A stretch of DNA of 64,000 nt from an uncultured Bacteroidota bacterium (GTDB lineage: Bacteria; Bacteroidota; Bacteroidia; Flavobacteriales; Flavobacteriaceae), in NCBI GenBank assembly GCA_913062555.1, contig CAJXVU010000003.1, positions 109,711 through 173,710 of the forward strand, read 5' to 3'. Under the pieces are notes generated by a model. The model ran no database searches, had not been told where the DNA came from, and saw only the letters and a program-made list of their open reading frames with translations. Shown piece after piece: positions 15,459 to 23,530 of this stretch. Made by a program: the position numbers and the translations under genes. Position 1 is the stretch's first letter. Each line of letters starts with the position of its first letter.

Positions 15459-17082
15459 AATTGAAAACAATCCCATATTAACCATTGTTACTGCTGTTTT
15501 ATTAATGTTATGCGTCAATATCGATGTTTTGGATGTCACTATTATGGAGGCTCGTAATTTTATTACAGCGCGTGAAATGATAACTGATGGTAATTGGATT
15601 TTAACAACTATGAATGGGGTCCCACGCTACCAAAAACCACCATTACCAACTTGGCTAGCAGCTATTTCGGGATTGATTTTTGGTATTAAGAACCTTTTTG
15701 CCTTACGTTTACCTGGGATCTTAATGGTAATTATTACTGGCATAGCTTCTTTTTTATTAAGTAAAAAAATGCTTAACAATAACGCTCATGCACTTATTAA
15801 TGCTTTTATTACTATTAGCTCTTTTTATGTCATTGGAATTATTATTGAAGCCCCATGGGATATTTTCACACATGGCTTTATGCTTGTAGCAATTCTTCAT
15901 TTATTTCTACTTTTCGAAAAACAAAACAACTATTGGAAACATACATTAATTGCAGGTTTATTTTTTGGTCTTTCTATTCTCTCTAAAGGCCCAGTCTCCT
16001 TATATGTATTACTTCTTTCATTTTTAATAGCCTATGGTGTTTCCTATAACTACAAACAATTTAAAGCAAAACTGTTTTCAGTATTCTCATTTATAATTAT
16101 CGCATTGCTCATAGGTGGCTGGTGGTATTTATATGTTAGAATAGAAGATCCCGAAACGTTTATAGATATTACCAGTAAAGAAACAGGAAATTGGAGAAGC
16201 TATAATGTCCGTCCTTTCTATTATTACTGGAGTTTCTTTACACAAAGTGGTTTATGGACAATCCCAGCATTTATAGCGCTTCTTTATCCATATATGAAAA
16301 CACGGGTAAGTAATTTAAAAGCCTATAGACTTAGTTTTTTCTGGACTATTTTTGCTGTAATTTTACTGTCTATTATTCCAGAAAAGAAATCGAGATATTT
16401 AATGCCCGTATTAATTCCTTTAGCCATAAATACTGGGTTTTATATTGAATATTTAATAAGAAGATTTAAAGATTTAAAGTCTTTAAAAGAAACGATTCCT
16501 GTTTCTTTTAATTTTGGACTAATTGCTTTGATAGGTATTGGGTTTCCTTTAGTTGGATTTTCTATTGGGGACGACTTGCACGGAAGTTTTCTAGTATGGT
16601 ATCTCATTGCCTCAATTCTATTGTTTACCATAGGCGTATTAATAATTATTTATCTTAAAAGAAAACATTTAAAAATGGTGTTTTATTTATGCATAACCTT
16701 TATGGTTAGTGCTTTTATAACTGTTTTACCATTATCTAAAACTCAATCATCTGCTAGTTATAATCCAATTTCAAATTTAAAACTAGAAGCTAAAAAGGAA
16801 GGGATCAATATCTATGGTATTAATTATGTCTCCCCTGAAATGATATGGCAATACGGGGACAAAATCCCATCAATACAAATTAGCAATTCCATTGACAATT
16901 ACCCAAAAACATCGAAATTTGGAGTCCTTTTTGATGATATAAATTCAAAAGAAATGGCTTTAATTGAAGCTAATTTTTACATCGAAAAAAAAGAAACTTA
17001 CAATCTAAATAGAGCAGCTCCCGACACAGGCTCATATAAAAAGAGGCTCATAAGTCACTTTTATATTTTAACTAAGAAATAA
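15448..17082 (+). CDS. ArnT/PMT-like family 39 glycosyltransferase
   Basis: The 544-residue polytopic membrane protein has a first periplasmic loop with VTIMEARNF (an acidic residue in the catalytic loop as in ArnT and PMTs), followed by RYQKPPLPTWL, the typical ArnT KPPLP-type motif. About twelve hydrophobic segments and a hydrophilic C-terminal periplasmic domain follow. Such enzymes transfer a sugar from undecaprenyl phosphate to lipid A or another envelope acceptor on the periplasmic side. It starts 11 bases inside the LAB_N gene, so it is tightly coupled. Its 3' end overlaps the convergent PAP2 gene by 11 bases. Confidence 0.9.
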   Translation: MLHKIENNPILTIVTAVLLMLCVNIDVLDVTIMEARNFITAREMITDGNWILTTMNGVPRYQKPPLPTWLAAISGLIFGIKNLFALRLPGILMVIITGIASFLLSKKMLNNNAHALINAFITISSFYVIGIIIEAPWDIFTHGFMLVAILHLFLLFEKQNNYWKHTLIAGLFFGLSILSKGPVSLYVLLLSFLIAYGVSYNYKQFKAKLFSVFSFIIIALLIGGWWYLYVRIEDPETFIDITSKETGNWRSYNVRPFYYYWSFFTQSGLWTIPAFIALLYPYMKTRVSNLKAYRLSFFWTIFAVILLSIIPEKKSRYLMPVLIPLAINTGFYIEYLIRRFKDLKSLKETIPVSFNFGLIALIGIGFPLVGFSIGDDLHGSFLVWYLIASILLFTIGVLIIIYLKRKHLKMVFYLCITFMVSAFITVLPLSKTQSSASYNPISNLKLEAKKEGINIYGINYVSPEMIWQYGDKIPSIQISNSIDNYPKTSKFGVLFDDINSKEMALIEANFYIEKKETYNLNRAAPDTGSYKKRLISHFYILTKK

Positions 17083-17641
17083 ATCGCTTTCTCAAATAAG
17101 CTTGTAATCTATAGAATCCATAGCCTGACATTGCTCCAAAAGCTAAGCCACAAAAAATATCGAGTGGATAATGAACCCCAACATAAATCCGACTATAAGC
17201 AACAAATGCACTCCAAAACAACAATATAAAAATGAGTTTCTTATAATACGGTTTCAATAATAAACCCGCAAAAACTGCGGCAGCCATCGAGTTGGCAGCA
17301 TGACCAGAAAAGAATCCATATCGACCACATCTAGGAGCCACATAACGCATTATACTTTGAAAATTTTCTTCTCTACATGGCCTTGGCCGCTTGGCAATAA
17401 CATATTTAAATAAATTGGTAATCTGATCTGTAAAAGTTATCATTGCTGCTATTACGAGTAATAAAAGTAACATTGATTTTAAACCTAATTTCTTGTAGAC
17501 TAAAAATAATAACGCAACATAAAGAGGTATGAAGGTTAACTTATTTGTAACCACCAGCCAGAAACCATCCCATGTTGGAGATCCTAAATTATTTAAAAAT
17601 AAAAATAGCTCTTTATCGTATTGCAGTAATTGATCTAGCAT
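17072..17641 (-). CDS. membrane PAP2-family lipid phosphatase
   Basis: The 189-residue polytopic protein carries KRPRP (first PAP2 motif), FFSGHAANSM (second motif, with Phe instead of the usual Pro before SGH) and SRIYVGVHYPLDIFCG (third motif). Five or six hydrophobic helices are apparent and there is no separate signal peptide. Enzymes of this shape dephosphorylate undecaprenyl pyrophosphate or the lipid A 1- or 4'-phosphates (LpxE/LpxF type). Its overlap with the ArnT-like gene at the 3' end suggests a joint envelope-lipid role, although it is transcribed in the opposite direction together with the small protein and MATE genes upstream of it. Confidence 0.9.
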   Translation of the reverse strand: MLDQLLQYDKELFLFLNNLGSPTWDGFWLVVTNKLTFIPLYVALLFLVYKKLGLKSMLLLLLVIAAMITFTDQITNLFKYVIAKRPRPCREENFQSIMRYVAPRCGRYGFFSGHAANSMAAAVFAGLLLKPYYKKLIFILLFWSAFVAYSRIYVGVHYPLDIFCGLAFGAMSGYGFYRLQAYLRKRFIS

Positions 17642-17655
17642 AATCGTCTATTCAC

Positions 17656-17883
17656 TTAATTATCATAACGTGAAACTTCTCGGTCATAAAACTGTGAAGC
17701 TTCTTCAATTAAATTTTCAGTTTCACCTAATAATTCTTTTTCATCATGCTGATCGAAATCCTCTAGCCATTCTACCTCATCATCTTCAAGGTTGATAATA
17801 AACCTAGGGAATTCTGTATGTATTACAAAAATTGCATTTGGCAAATCAGTATTATCACCAAGAATAAATTTTGGAAGTTCCAT
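17656..17883 (-). CDS. small acidic conserved-looking hypothetical protein
   Basis: The 75-residue protein is very acidic, beginning MELPKFILGDNTDLPNAIFV and rich in Glu and Asp (EDDEVEWLEDFDQHDEKELL). I recall similar short proteins in flavobacteria but no named family. There is no signal or membrane segment. It lies 4 bases after the MATE gene and 14 bases before the PAP2 gene on the same strand, so it is inside an operon, and this tight packing supports it being real. Function unknown. Confidence 0.7.
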   Translation of the reverse strand: MELPKFILGDNTDLPNAIFVIHTEFPRFIINLEDDEVEWLEDFDQHDEKELLGETENLIEEASQFYDREVSRYDN

Positions 17884-17887
17884 ATCT

Positions 17888-19270
17888 TTAGTTGTTATTT
17901 TGTTCTTGCGAAATTAAACGTTTTGTTAAATAATTAAATCTAATATATAATAAAATTGCAGCCGATGTGAGTCCTACAAGAATCCCTAACCAAATTCCAA
18001 AACTTGCATAGGCCTCTTGTTTCCCTAAAAAATAGCTAATTGGAAAACCAATCACCCAATATGACACAAAAGTTATAAGTGTTGGTATTTTAACGTCTTG
18101 TAAGCCACGTAAGGCACCCAATACGGTCACTTGAACACTATCACTTAATTGAAATATAGCCGCTGCAATCAATATTTTAGCAGCAATAGCAATAACCTCA
18201 GTATTATCAGCTAAATTTTCAGGATCGTTTAAATCCACATATATTTTTGGTAATGATTCATTGAATAGCAAAAATAAGACGGCAAAAACAAACGCCAATC
18301 CAAAACCTAATATAAAAATAGAAAAAGCGATACGCCTCAATTCTTTATAATTCTTAAGCCCTTTTTGATTCCCAACTCTAATCATAGCGGTAACACTTAA
18401 TCCCATAGCGACCATAAAAGTCATGGATGATAAATTAAGTGCGATTTGATTTGCAGCTTGCGGATTTTTACCTAATAAACCACTAAGCCATATTGCACCA
18501 GTGAAAATAGCAACTTCAAAAAACATTTGCATTGCACTTGGCAACCCGAGATTAATAATTTTTTTGAGCATTGTGTTTTCCAAAACAAATAATTTTATGT
18601 TTCGAACATAAGCCTTAGATTTTTCTTTATTTGACAGTAACCACCACATAAAAAACAACATAACAAATCTAGAAACTAAAGTACCAACGGCAGCCCCTAC
18701 GATTCCCATTTGAGGAAATCCAAACTTCCCAAAAATCAAAATATAATTTAAAACCACATTAATAATGTTTGCTAAAATCGTAGCATACATAGGGTATTTA
18801 GTCATGGACAAACCATCACTAAACTGTTTAAATGCCTGGAAAATAATTAATGGTACTAAAGAAAATGCTACCAAATCTAAGTAAGGAATTGCCAAAACAA
18901 CAACTTCTTCAGGTTGCTCCATTAAATACATTAATGGCTTGGCTAAAAGTATAGCCGCAAAGACCAACAAGCTTAAAACTGTACATAGAAAAAGACCATG
19001 CTTAAAAGAAGATTTTCCTTTTTTAAAATCTTTCTCTGAATCGGCTTCAGCAATTAAGGGTGTAATTGCAGTAGAAAAGCCAATCCCTAACGACATGGCT
19101 ATAAAAACAAAGCTATTTCCTAAAGATACGGCAGCCAGCTCGGCAGAACCCAATTGACCTACCATAATATTATCCACCAAACTCACAAAAGTATGCCCTA
19201 GCATTCCCAGCATTACTGGAGCAGCTAATTTTAAATTATATTTAAATTCTCTAGTATAAGTAGATAGCAC
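17888..19270 (-). CDS. MATE family multidrug/Na+ antiporter-type efflux protein
   Basis: The 460-residue protein has twelve hydrophobic segments in two similar halves. The N-terminal half contains PVMLGMLGHTFVSLVDNIMVG and LGSAELAAVSLGNS, strongly typical of MATE transporters. The family exports cationic drugs, and in some organisms metabolites, in exchange for Na+ or H+. The start is a GTG at 19268-19270; the -7 element TACCTTTG at 19294-19301 leaves a leader of about 18 bases, which supports this start. The gene leads an operon with the small acidic protein and the PAP2 phosphatase. Confidence 0.93.
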   Translation of the reverse strand: MLSTYTREFKYNLKLAAPVMLGMLGHTFVSLVDNIMVGQLGSAELAAVSLGNSFVFIAMSLGIGFSTAITPLIAEADSEKDFKKGKSSFKHGLFLCTVLSLLVFAAILLAKPLMYLMEQPEEVVVLAIPYLDLVAFSLVPLIIFQAFKQFSDGLSMTKYPMYATILANIINVVLNYILIFGKFGFPQMGIVGAAVGTLVSRFVMLFFMWWLLSNKEKSKAYVRNIKLFVLENTMLKKIINLGLPSAMQMFFEVAIFTGAIWLSGLLGKNPQAANQIALNLSSMTFMVAMGLSVTAMIRVGNQKGLKNYKELRRIAFSIFILGFGLAFVFAVLFLLFNESLPKIYVDLNDPENLADNTEVIAIAAKILIAAAIFQLSDSVQVTVLGALRGLQDVKIPTLITFVSYWVIGFPISYFLGKQEAYASFGIWLGILVGLTSAAILLYIRFNYLTKRLISQEQNNN

Positions 19271-19293
19271 GCAAGTTTTTTTTAAAAGAACAA

Positions 19294-19301
19294 CAAAGGT
19301 A
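19294..19301 (-). promoter_or_regulatory. -7 element of the MATE operon
   Basis: On the minus strand the sequence reads TACCTTTG, a full match to TAnnTTTG. It lies 23 bases upstream of the GTG start. No clear -33 TTG is found. Confidence 0.45.
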
Positions 19302-19551
19302 ACTTATGCTTTTTAAATTGCTAATTTTGTTGAATAAATCGAACGACAGTTCTTAGTTTGTTAATAAATACTATTAAGTAAATTATTTGAAAAGTTTTAA
19401 ATATTATATTTTTACACAGAATAACTTCTGAAAAATCAATGTATTATTTAATAAATACTTTTATTTTTTGTACATTAATCAGTCGTTAGAGACTTTTAGC
19501 TATATATTTTAGAGGGATTTAAAGATACTTATAACAAAGGTTTCAAACTCA

Positions 19552-19579
19552 AAAAAAGGGGAATTCGTTCCCCTTTTTT
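19552..19579. terminator. orphan bidirectional terminator hairpin
   Basis: AAAAAAGGGGAA (19552-19563) and TTCCCCTTTTTT (19568-19579) form a perfect 12-bp stem closed by a TTCG tetraloop, with T runs on both strands. No gene ends nearby: the MATE gene starts at 19270 and the DUF5606 gene has its own hairpin at 19642. Confidence 0.75.
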
Positions 19580-19641
19580 AATTTGCAATACTGCTCTATT
19601 AATTTCTCAGAAGTAAACTGAGTTATCTCTATAAAACGCAT

Positions 19642-19673
19642 AAAAAAAGCAGCTTTAAAAGCTGCTTTTTTTT
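19642..19673 (-). terminator. intrinsic terminator of the DUF5606 / def transcripts
   Basis: AAAGCAGCTTT pairs with AAAGCTGCTTT and is flanked by A and T runs. On the minus strand it starts 3 bases after the DUF5606 stop at 19676 and ends in a T run. Confidence 0.8.
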
Positions 19674-19675
19674 AT

Positions 19676-20095
19676 TTATTCTTCCTCTTCAATTGTTTGT
19701 TCTTCATTGAGCAAATCTAACATCTTATGCTCATGTAATATATTATACCATCGCAATACTTTTTTAATATCACTTGGATATACCCTGTCTTCATCATAAT
19801 CTGGTAAAACATCAAAAAAGTATTCTTCTAAAGCATCTTTACTATCTTTATGACTAATGCTAGTTTTAGCACCACTTTCTTTGTCCTTAATTTTATTAAG
19901 CACATCTTTTAACGGCACTTCTTCAGTCAAGGTATATATTGCAATCTCACTTAATAAGCTCACATTACTCTGTAAGTTGACAGAAATACGTTTACCATCC
20001 AATAGAGATTCGGCAATAAAGCCTCCTCTAGTTTGAGTTATTAACTTAAATAATCCTGGTTTTTGAGCAATTGATAAAATACTTTCTAAACTCAT
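19676..20095 (-). CDS. DUF5606 domain-containing protein
   Basis: The 139-residue protein begins MSLESILSIAQKPGLFKLIT and includes TRGGFIAESLLDGKRISV, the beta-rich N-terminal part of DUF5606. An acidic C-terminal helical tail ends QTIEEEE. It is cytoplasmic by composition. The family is almost restricted to Bacteroidota and usually sits next to peptide deformylase and ruvX, as here; this conserved context hints at a housekeeping role, perhaps in translation, but none is established. The gene lies 60 bases after def on the minus strand, followed directly by a strong terminator. Confidence 0.88.
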   Translation of the reverse strand: MSLESILSIAQKPGLFKLITQTRGGFIAESLLDGKRISVNLQSNVSLLSEIAIYTLTEEVPLKDVLNKIKDKESGAKTSISHKDSKDALEEYFFDVLPDYDEDRVYPSDIKKVLRWYNILHEHKMLDLLNEEQTIEEEE

Positions 20096-20155
20096 AGTAT
20101 TGGTTTAATTTTTTAAAGCGGCAAATATCATCTGTTTGCGGTTATAATCAAAATA

Positions 20156-20746
20156 TTATCGTTTCTTTTTTAGATCTGGAAAACGCATCTTATAATCTAT
20201 ATTAATTTTTCCTTTTGAAATATTAACAAGCTTACCTTTTATTAAACGTTTTTTAAAGTTTGAAATTTTATCAGTAAATAAAACGCCTTCTATATGATCA
20301 TATTCATGCTGAATTACCCGAGCGAGTAATCCATCAAAAGTTTCTATATGGGATTCAAAATTCTCATCTTGATACTGAATTTTTATTTCTGGTTGTCGAA
20401 ATACATCTTCTCTAATATTAGGGATACTTAAACAGCCTTCATTAAAAGCCCACTCATCACCTGTTTCTTCAATTATTTTAGCGTTAATAAAGGTGCGTTT
20501 AAAATTTTTTAACTGACTTTGCTCATCTGGACTTAAGGATTCATCTTCCGCAAAAGGTGAAGTATCAACTAAAAAAATACGAATTGGTAATCCAATTTGT
20601 GGTGCAGCCAAACCAACACCATAGGCATTGTACATCGTCTCCCACATATTACTGATAAGCGTATCTAGATTTGGATGTTCTGGAGAAATATCAGTACATA
20701 ATTTTCTTAATACTGGATCTCCAAAAGCTATAATAGGTAATATCAT
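20156..20746 (-). CDS. def: peptide deformylase
   Basis: The 196-residue metalloenzyme removes the formyl group from the N-terminal Met of nascent proteins. All three family motifs are present: GVGLAAPQIG (motif 1, about residues 43-52), EGCLSIP (motif 2, Cys metal ligand) and HEYDH (motif 3, two His ligands and catalytic Glu). The insertion DESLSPDEQSQLK between motifs 1 and 2 is common in Bacteroidota. It is followed by DUF5606 and preceded by ruvX on the same strand. Confidence 0.97.
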   Translation of the reverse strand: MILPIIAFGDPVLRKLCTDISPEHPNLDTLISNMWETMYNAYGVGLAAPQIGLPIRIFLVDTSPFAEDESLSPDEQSQLKNFKRTFINAKIIEETGDEWAFNEGCLSIPNIREDVFRQPEIKIQYQDENFESHIETFDGLLARVIQHEYDHIEGVLFTDKISNFKKRLIKGKLVNISKGKINIDYKMRFPDLKKKR

Positions 20747-20768
20747 TTTTATTTTTTAATAATTATCG

Positions 20769-20776
20769 CAAAAATA
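20769..20776 (-). promoter_or_regulatory. -7 element upstream of def
   Basis: The minus strand reads TATTTTTG (TAnnTTTG), 22 bases before the def ATG. No TTG is visible at the -33 position. Confidence 0.35.
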
Positions 20777-20849
20777 CAACACTTATAATTTTTTGGTTGT
20801 ATTTATGAATAAAAAAAACTTTAGTTAAACAGTTAATTTTAGATATCAT

Positions 20850-21260
20850 CTAATTAGAATACAAATAACTTTGTAAAATAAGAGTAGCGCTAATTTCATC
20901 TACCAATGCTTTATTTTTTCTCTGTTTCTTTTTCAAACCACTATCAATCATGGTTTGAAAAGCCATTTTTGATGTAAATCGTTCGTCAACTCTTTTAATC
21001 GGAATCTTTGGATGCTGCTTATTAAGTTTAACAATAAATGGTTTGATAAGTGCTTCACTTTCTGAAGGTGTATAGTCCATTTGCTTAGGTTCACCAATTA
21101 AAAACAATTCTACGCTTTCCTGGTTTATATATTTTTTTAAAAAAGACAATAATTCTTTGGTGGGTACAGTCGTAAGACCAGATGCTATGATCTGTAATTC
21201 GTCAGTTACGGCTAGTCCCGTTCTTTTTTCACCATAATCGATGGCTAATATTCTTCCCAT
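20850..21260 (-). CDS. ruvX: putative pre-16S rRNA nuclease / Holliday junction resolvase-like RuvX (YqgF)
   Basis: The 136-residue RNase H-fold protein has the first catalytic Asp in ILAIDYGEKRTGLAV (residues 4-18), a central FLIGEPKQMD strand and VDERFTS carrying the second acidic residue; the C-terminal part has DEISATLIL. In E. coli YqgF processes the 5' end of 16S rRNA, while the RuvX name reflects a proposed junction-resolving role. It is co-directional with def and DUF5606, a frequent flavobacterial gene order. Confidence 0.95.
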   Translation of the reverse strand: MGRILAIDYGEKRTGLAVTDELQIIASGLTTVPTKELLSFLKKYINQESVELFLIGEPKQMDYTPSESEALIKPFIVKLNKQHPKIPIKRVDERFTSKMAFQTMIDSGLKKKQRKNKALVDEISATLILQSYLYSN

Positions 21261-21274
21261 TTTAGAATTTTCAA

Positions 21275-21282
21275 CAAAAATA
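21275..21282 (-). promoter_or_regulatory. -7 element upstream of ruvX
   Basis: The minus strand reads TATTTTTG, a TAnnTTTG match, 14 bases before the ruvX ATG. No convincing -33 TTG is present. Confidence 0.35.
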
Positions 21283-21483
21283 AATAAAAAAAAGCTCTAA
21301 TAATAGGGCGTTTATTTTAAAATTCAATTGAACTTAATTATATCATAGCGAATAATCAATATAATTTTCAATCGATTGAATTTAAATCACAATTTTAAGG
21401 TTAATACTTTTGGGTACTACATCATAAGACACGGTTTGATAAAAAAGTCACAAGAATATCAAGAAATCCTATTATAAAGAAAA

Positions 21484-21504
21484 ACTCCCTAATAAATAGG
21501 GAGT
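21484..21504. terminator. orphan terminator-like hairpin
   Basis: ACTCCCTA (21484-21491) and TAGGGAGT (21497-21504) pair perfectly around a 5-base loop. On the minus strand the hairpin is followed by TTTTTC, while on the plus strand it is followed only by CTTTCC. Neither flanking gene ends here (both start at their ends of this gap), so any terminated RNA is unannotated. Confidence 0.5.
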
Positions 21505-21707
21505 CTTTCCAAAAGGGTCACAAAACATAATGTGCGATACTATTAATCAACCCTTTTTAGCTACCAAACTAACCAAAAAAAAATCGGCAACCAGTAAATT
21601 TTATAGGAAGTAGTTTGTCTTTAATTATTAGACTCAGCAATTCAATGAAAGTCACAATTATTTTATTGTATGGGTTTATATAACGCATTTTATAGAAATT
21701 ATAATTT

Positions 21708-21715
21708 TATATTTG
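21708..21715 (+). promoter_or_regulatory. -7 element of dapD
   Basis: TATATTTG matches TAnnTTTG and lies 19 bases before the dapD ATG, predicting a leader of about 15 bases. The -33 box is not clear. Confidence 0.5.
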
Positions 21716-21734
21716 TAACGAAATAAAAAATATC

Positions 21735-22550
21735 ATGAACGAGATTAGAAACATTATTGAAAACGCATGGGAAAATCGTGAATTGCTCAAACAAGAGCGC
21801 ACCATTTCTACCATTAGAGAGGTTATAAACTTACTAGACAAAGGGGAGTTAAGAGTTGCTGAACCAACAATCAATGGATGGCAAGTAAATGAATGGGTCA
21901 AGAAAGCAGTTGTTCTTTATTTTCCAATACAAAAAATGAAAACTATAGAAGCTGGTCCTTTAGAGTTTCATGATAAAATTCCTTTAAAAACTGGTTATGC
22001 TGAAAAAGGCATTCGAGTTGTGCCTCATGCTGTTGCTCGTCATGGAGCGTATCTTTCAAAAGGTACTATTTTAATGCCAAGCTATATTAATATTGGAGCC
22101 TATGTTGATGAAGGAACTATGGTTGATACTTGGGCTACAGTAGGCAGTTGTGCTCAAATTGGAAAGAATGTTCATTTATCGGGTGGCGTTGGTATAGGTG
22201 GCGTATTAGAACCATTGCAAGCAGCACCGGTAATTATTGAAGATAATGCTTTTATTGGCTCTCGTTGTATTGTAGTTGAAGGCGTTCATATAGAAAGTGA
22301 AGCCGTATTAGGCGCTAATGTTGTTTTAACAGGTTCAACCAAAATAATTGATATCACTGGTGATGAACCCATAGAAATGAAAGGAAGAGTTCCTTCACGT
22401 TCTGTTGTAATTCCTGGAAGTTATACCAAAACATTCCCTGCAGGAAATTATAATGTACCTTGTGCTTTAATTATTGGAAAACGCAAAGAAAGCACCAATA
22501 AAAAAACATCACTCAATAATGCTTTAAGAGAGCATGATGTTGCTGTATAA
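21735..22550 (+). CDS. dapD: 2,3,4,5-tetrahydropyridine-2,6-dicarboxylate N-succinyltransferase
   Basis: The 271-residue enzyme makes N-succinyl-2-amino-6-ketopimelate in the succinylase branch of lysine and diaminopimelate synthesis. The N-terminal helical domain (residues 1-90) is followed by a left-handed beta-helix of hexapeptide repeats with the family's substrate-binding strands VPHAVARHGAYL, INIGAYVDEGTMVDTWATVGSCAQIG and HLSGGVGIGG. Length and motifs match DapD from other Bacteroidota. LysA, the last enzyme of the same pathway, is at 53675-54907. A HAD-like gene follows 14 bases later and may be cotranscribed. Confidence 0.97.
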   Translation: MNEIRNIIENAWENRELLKQERTISTIREVINLLDKGELRVAEPTINGWQVNEWVKKAVVLYFPIQKMKTIEAGPLEFHDKIPLKTGYAEKGIRVVPHAVARHGAYLSKGTILMPSYINIGAYVDEGTMVDTWATVGSCAQIGKNVHLSGGVGIGGVLEPLQAAPVIIEDNAFIGSRCIVVEGVHIESEAVLGANVVLTGSTKIIDITGDEPIEMKGRVPSRSVVIPGSYTKTFPAGNYNVPCALIIGKRKESTNKKTSLNNALREHDVAV

Positions 22551-22564
22551 TTCAACTCTTTAAT

Positions 22565-22942
22565 ATGAAAACCATCTTAGTAGATGCTTGGAATACTTTT
22601 GTCACAAATGAAGGCATTCATAAAGATATGCAGCAACTACTAGATTCTTATATTAACCCAAAAGTTATTTTAACGAATGCCAATGCTGAAGAAATGATTT
22701 CTTTTGGCATTGTGAATATGCCCTATCCTGTATTTAGTTTAGCACACGATCCAAATAAACCAAACCCTGCCTATTTTCAAAAAATGTTAGATCATTTTGA
22801 GCTTTCATCAAATGAAGTTGTATATTTTGAGCACCATGAAGACGCTGTGAATTCGGCGAGATCATTGTACATCGAAACACTATGGTTTCAAAATGGAAGT
22901 TCATTAAATACATTAAAACAATTCTTAGACCAAAACCTATAA
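22565..22942 (+). CDS. small HAD-superfamily-like protein
   Basis: The 125-residue protein shows the four HAD landmarks in order. Motif I is ILVDAWNTF with Asp7 as potential nucleophile; the +2 acid of phosphatases is Trp9. Motif II is VILTNA. The motif III region is DPNKPNPAYFQ, and motif IV is weak (FEHHEDAVNSAR). The cap domain is missing, so this is a minimal core. With Trp at +2 it is unlikely to be an ordinary phosphatase; DxA/DxW-type motifs occur in phosphonatase- and dehalogenase-like HADs. It sits between dapD (14-base gap) and licD-like (3-base gap). Confidence 0.6.
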   Translation: MKTILVDAWNTFVTNEGIHKDMQQLLDSYINPKVILTNANAEEMISFGIVNMPYPVFSLAHDPNKPNPAYFQKMLDHFELSSNEVVYFEHHEDAVNSARSLYIETLWFQNGSSLNTLKQFLDQNL

Positions 22943-22945
22943 ATT

Positions 22946-23530
22946 ATGGCTTACGATATTACATTAGAAGGCAAAAATATGATCATAGCCGAACGTATGC
23001 TAGAACGTATTGCTAAACTTCTAGAAACTTGTGATATACAATATTGGCTCGAAGGAGGTACCCTCTTAGGGATTAGAAGAGAAGGGCGATTATTACCATG
23101 GGACAATGATGTCGATGTATCTATGATGATTGATCAACATCTTAAACTCGATCTATTTTATAGTTTACTAAAAAAATCAGGTTTTCGTGTAAGAACTCGA
23201 CATTTTAAATCGAGCTCTCAATATTTTAAAAAAGGCGATTTAAGGATGATTAAAATTCGAGAACTTCGCTTTTTTGGCTCTTTAAAAGGATCGGTTTGTC
23301 TTGATATTTTCATAAAGTACCCTCACAATAATAATTGTTATTGGAAAATTGCAAATAAAACAAAATTTGTCCCAGACAAATTTTATTCAGCTTTTAAGAC
23401 CATCCACTTTAAGGGCAATGATTATGCGATTCCCGAATTGACTGATGATTATTTAAGCTATAGGTATAGTGATTGGCAAACTCCAAAGAAGGATTGGAAT
23501 ACGCATACAGATGATAATGCAATCGCTTAA
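22946..23530 (+). CDS. LicD family phosphotransferase-like protein
   Basis: The 194-residue protein carries the LicD core: WLEGGTLLGIRREG (residues 34-47) followed by WDNDVDVSM (52-60), whose aspartates bind metal. LicD proteins attach phosphocholine or phospho-alditol groups to bacterial surface glycans and are relatives of fukutin-type ribitol-phosphate transferases. At this length it is a single minimal domain. It is 3 bases downstream of the HAD-like gene, and its TAA shares the palindromic TTAA with the stop of the convergent cytidylyltransferase gene (23527-23530). The donor is unknown; the neighbouring CDP-activating genes suggest a CDP-linked one (inference). Confidence 0.85.
   Translation: MAYDITLEGKNMIIAERMLERIAKLLETCDIQYWLEGGTLLGIRREGRLLPWDNDVDVSMMIDQHLKLDLFYSLLKKSGFRVRTRHFKSSSQYFKKGDLRMIKIRELRFFGSLKGSVCLDIFIKYPHNNNCYWKIANKTKFVPDKFYSAFKTIHFKGNDYAIPELTDDYLSYRYSDWQTPKKDWNTHTDDNAIA

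Larger units (their letters stand above)
19271..19675. other. intergenic stretch with MATE promoter and two terminator hairpins
   Basis: This 405-base gap separates the MATE start from the DUF5606 stop, both minus strand. It holds the MATE -7 element (19294-19301), a divergent TAATTTTG on the plus strand (19322-19329, without a clear -33), a strong bidirectional hairpin with no gene assigned (19552-19579) and the DUF5606 terminator (19642-19673). No reading frame of note is present. The orphan hairpin could end an unannotated RNA. Confidence 0.5.
21261..21734. other. divergent intergenic region between ruvX and dapD
   Basis: This 474-base gap contains the ruvX -7 element (21275-21282, minus), an isolated 8-bp hairpin (21484-21504) and the dapD -7 element (21708-21715, plus). 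A 27-codon frame at about 21530 is too short and unsupported to call. The hairpin in the middle is unexplained by the flanking genes. Confidence 0.5.
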
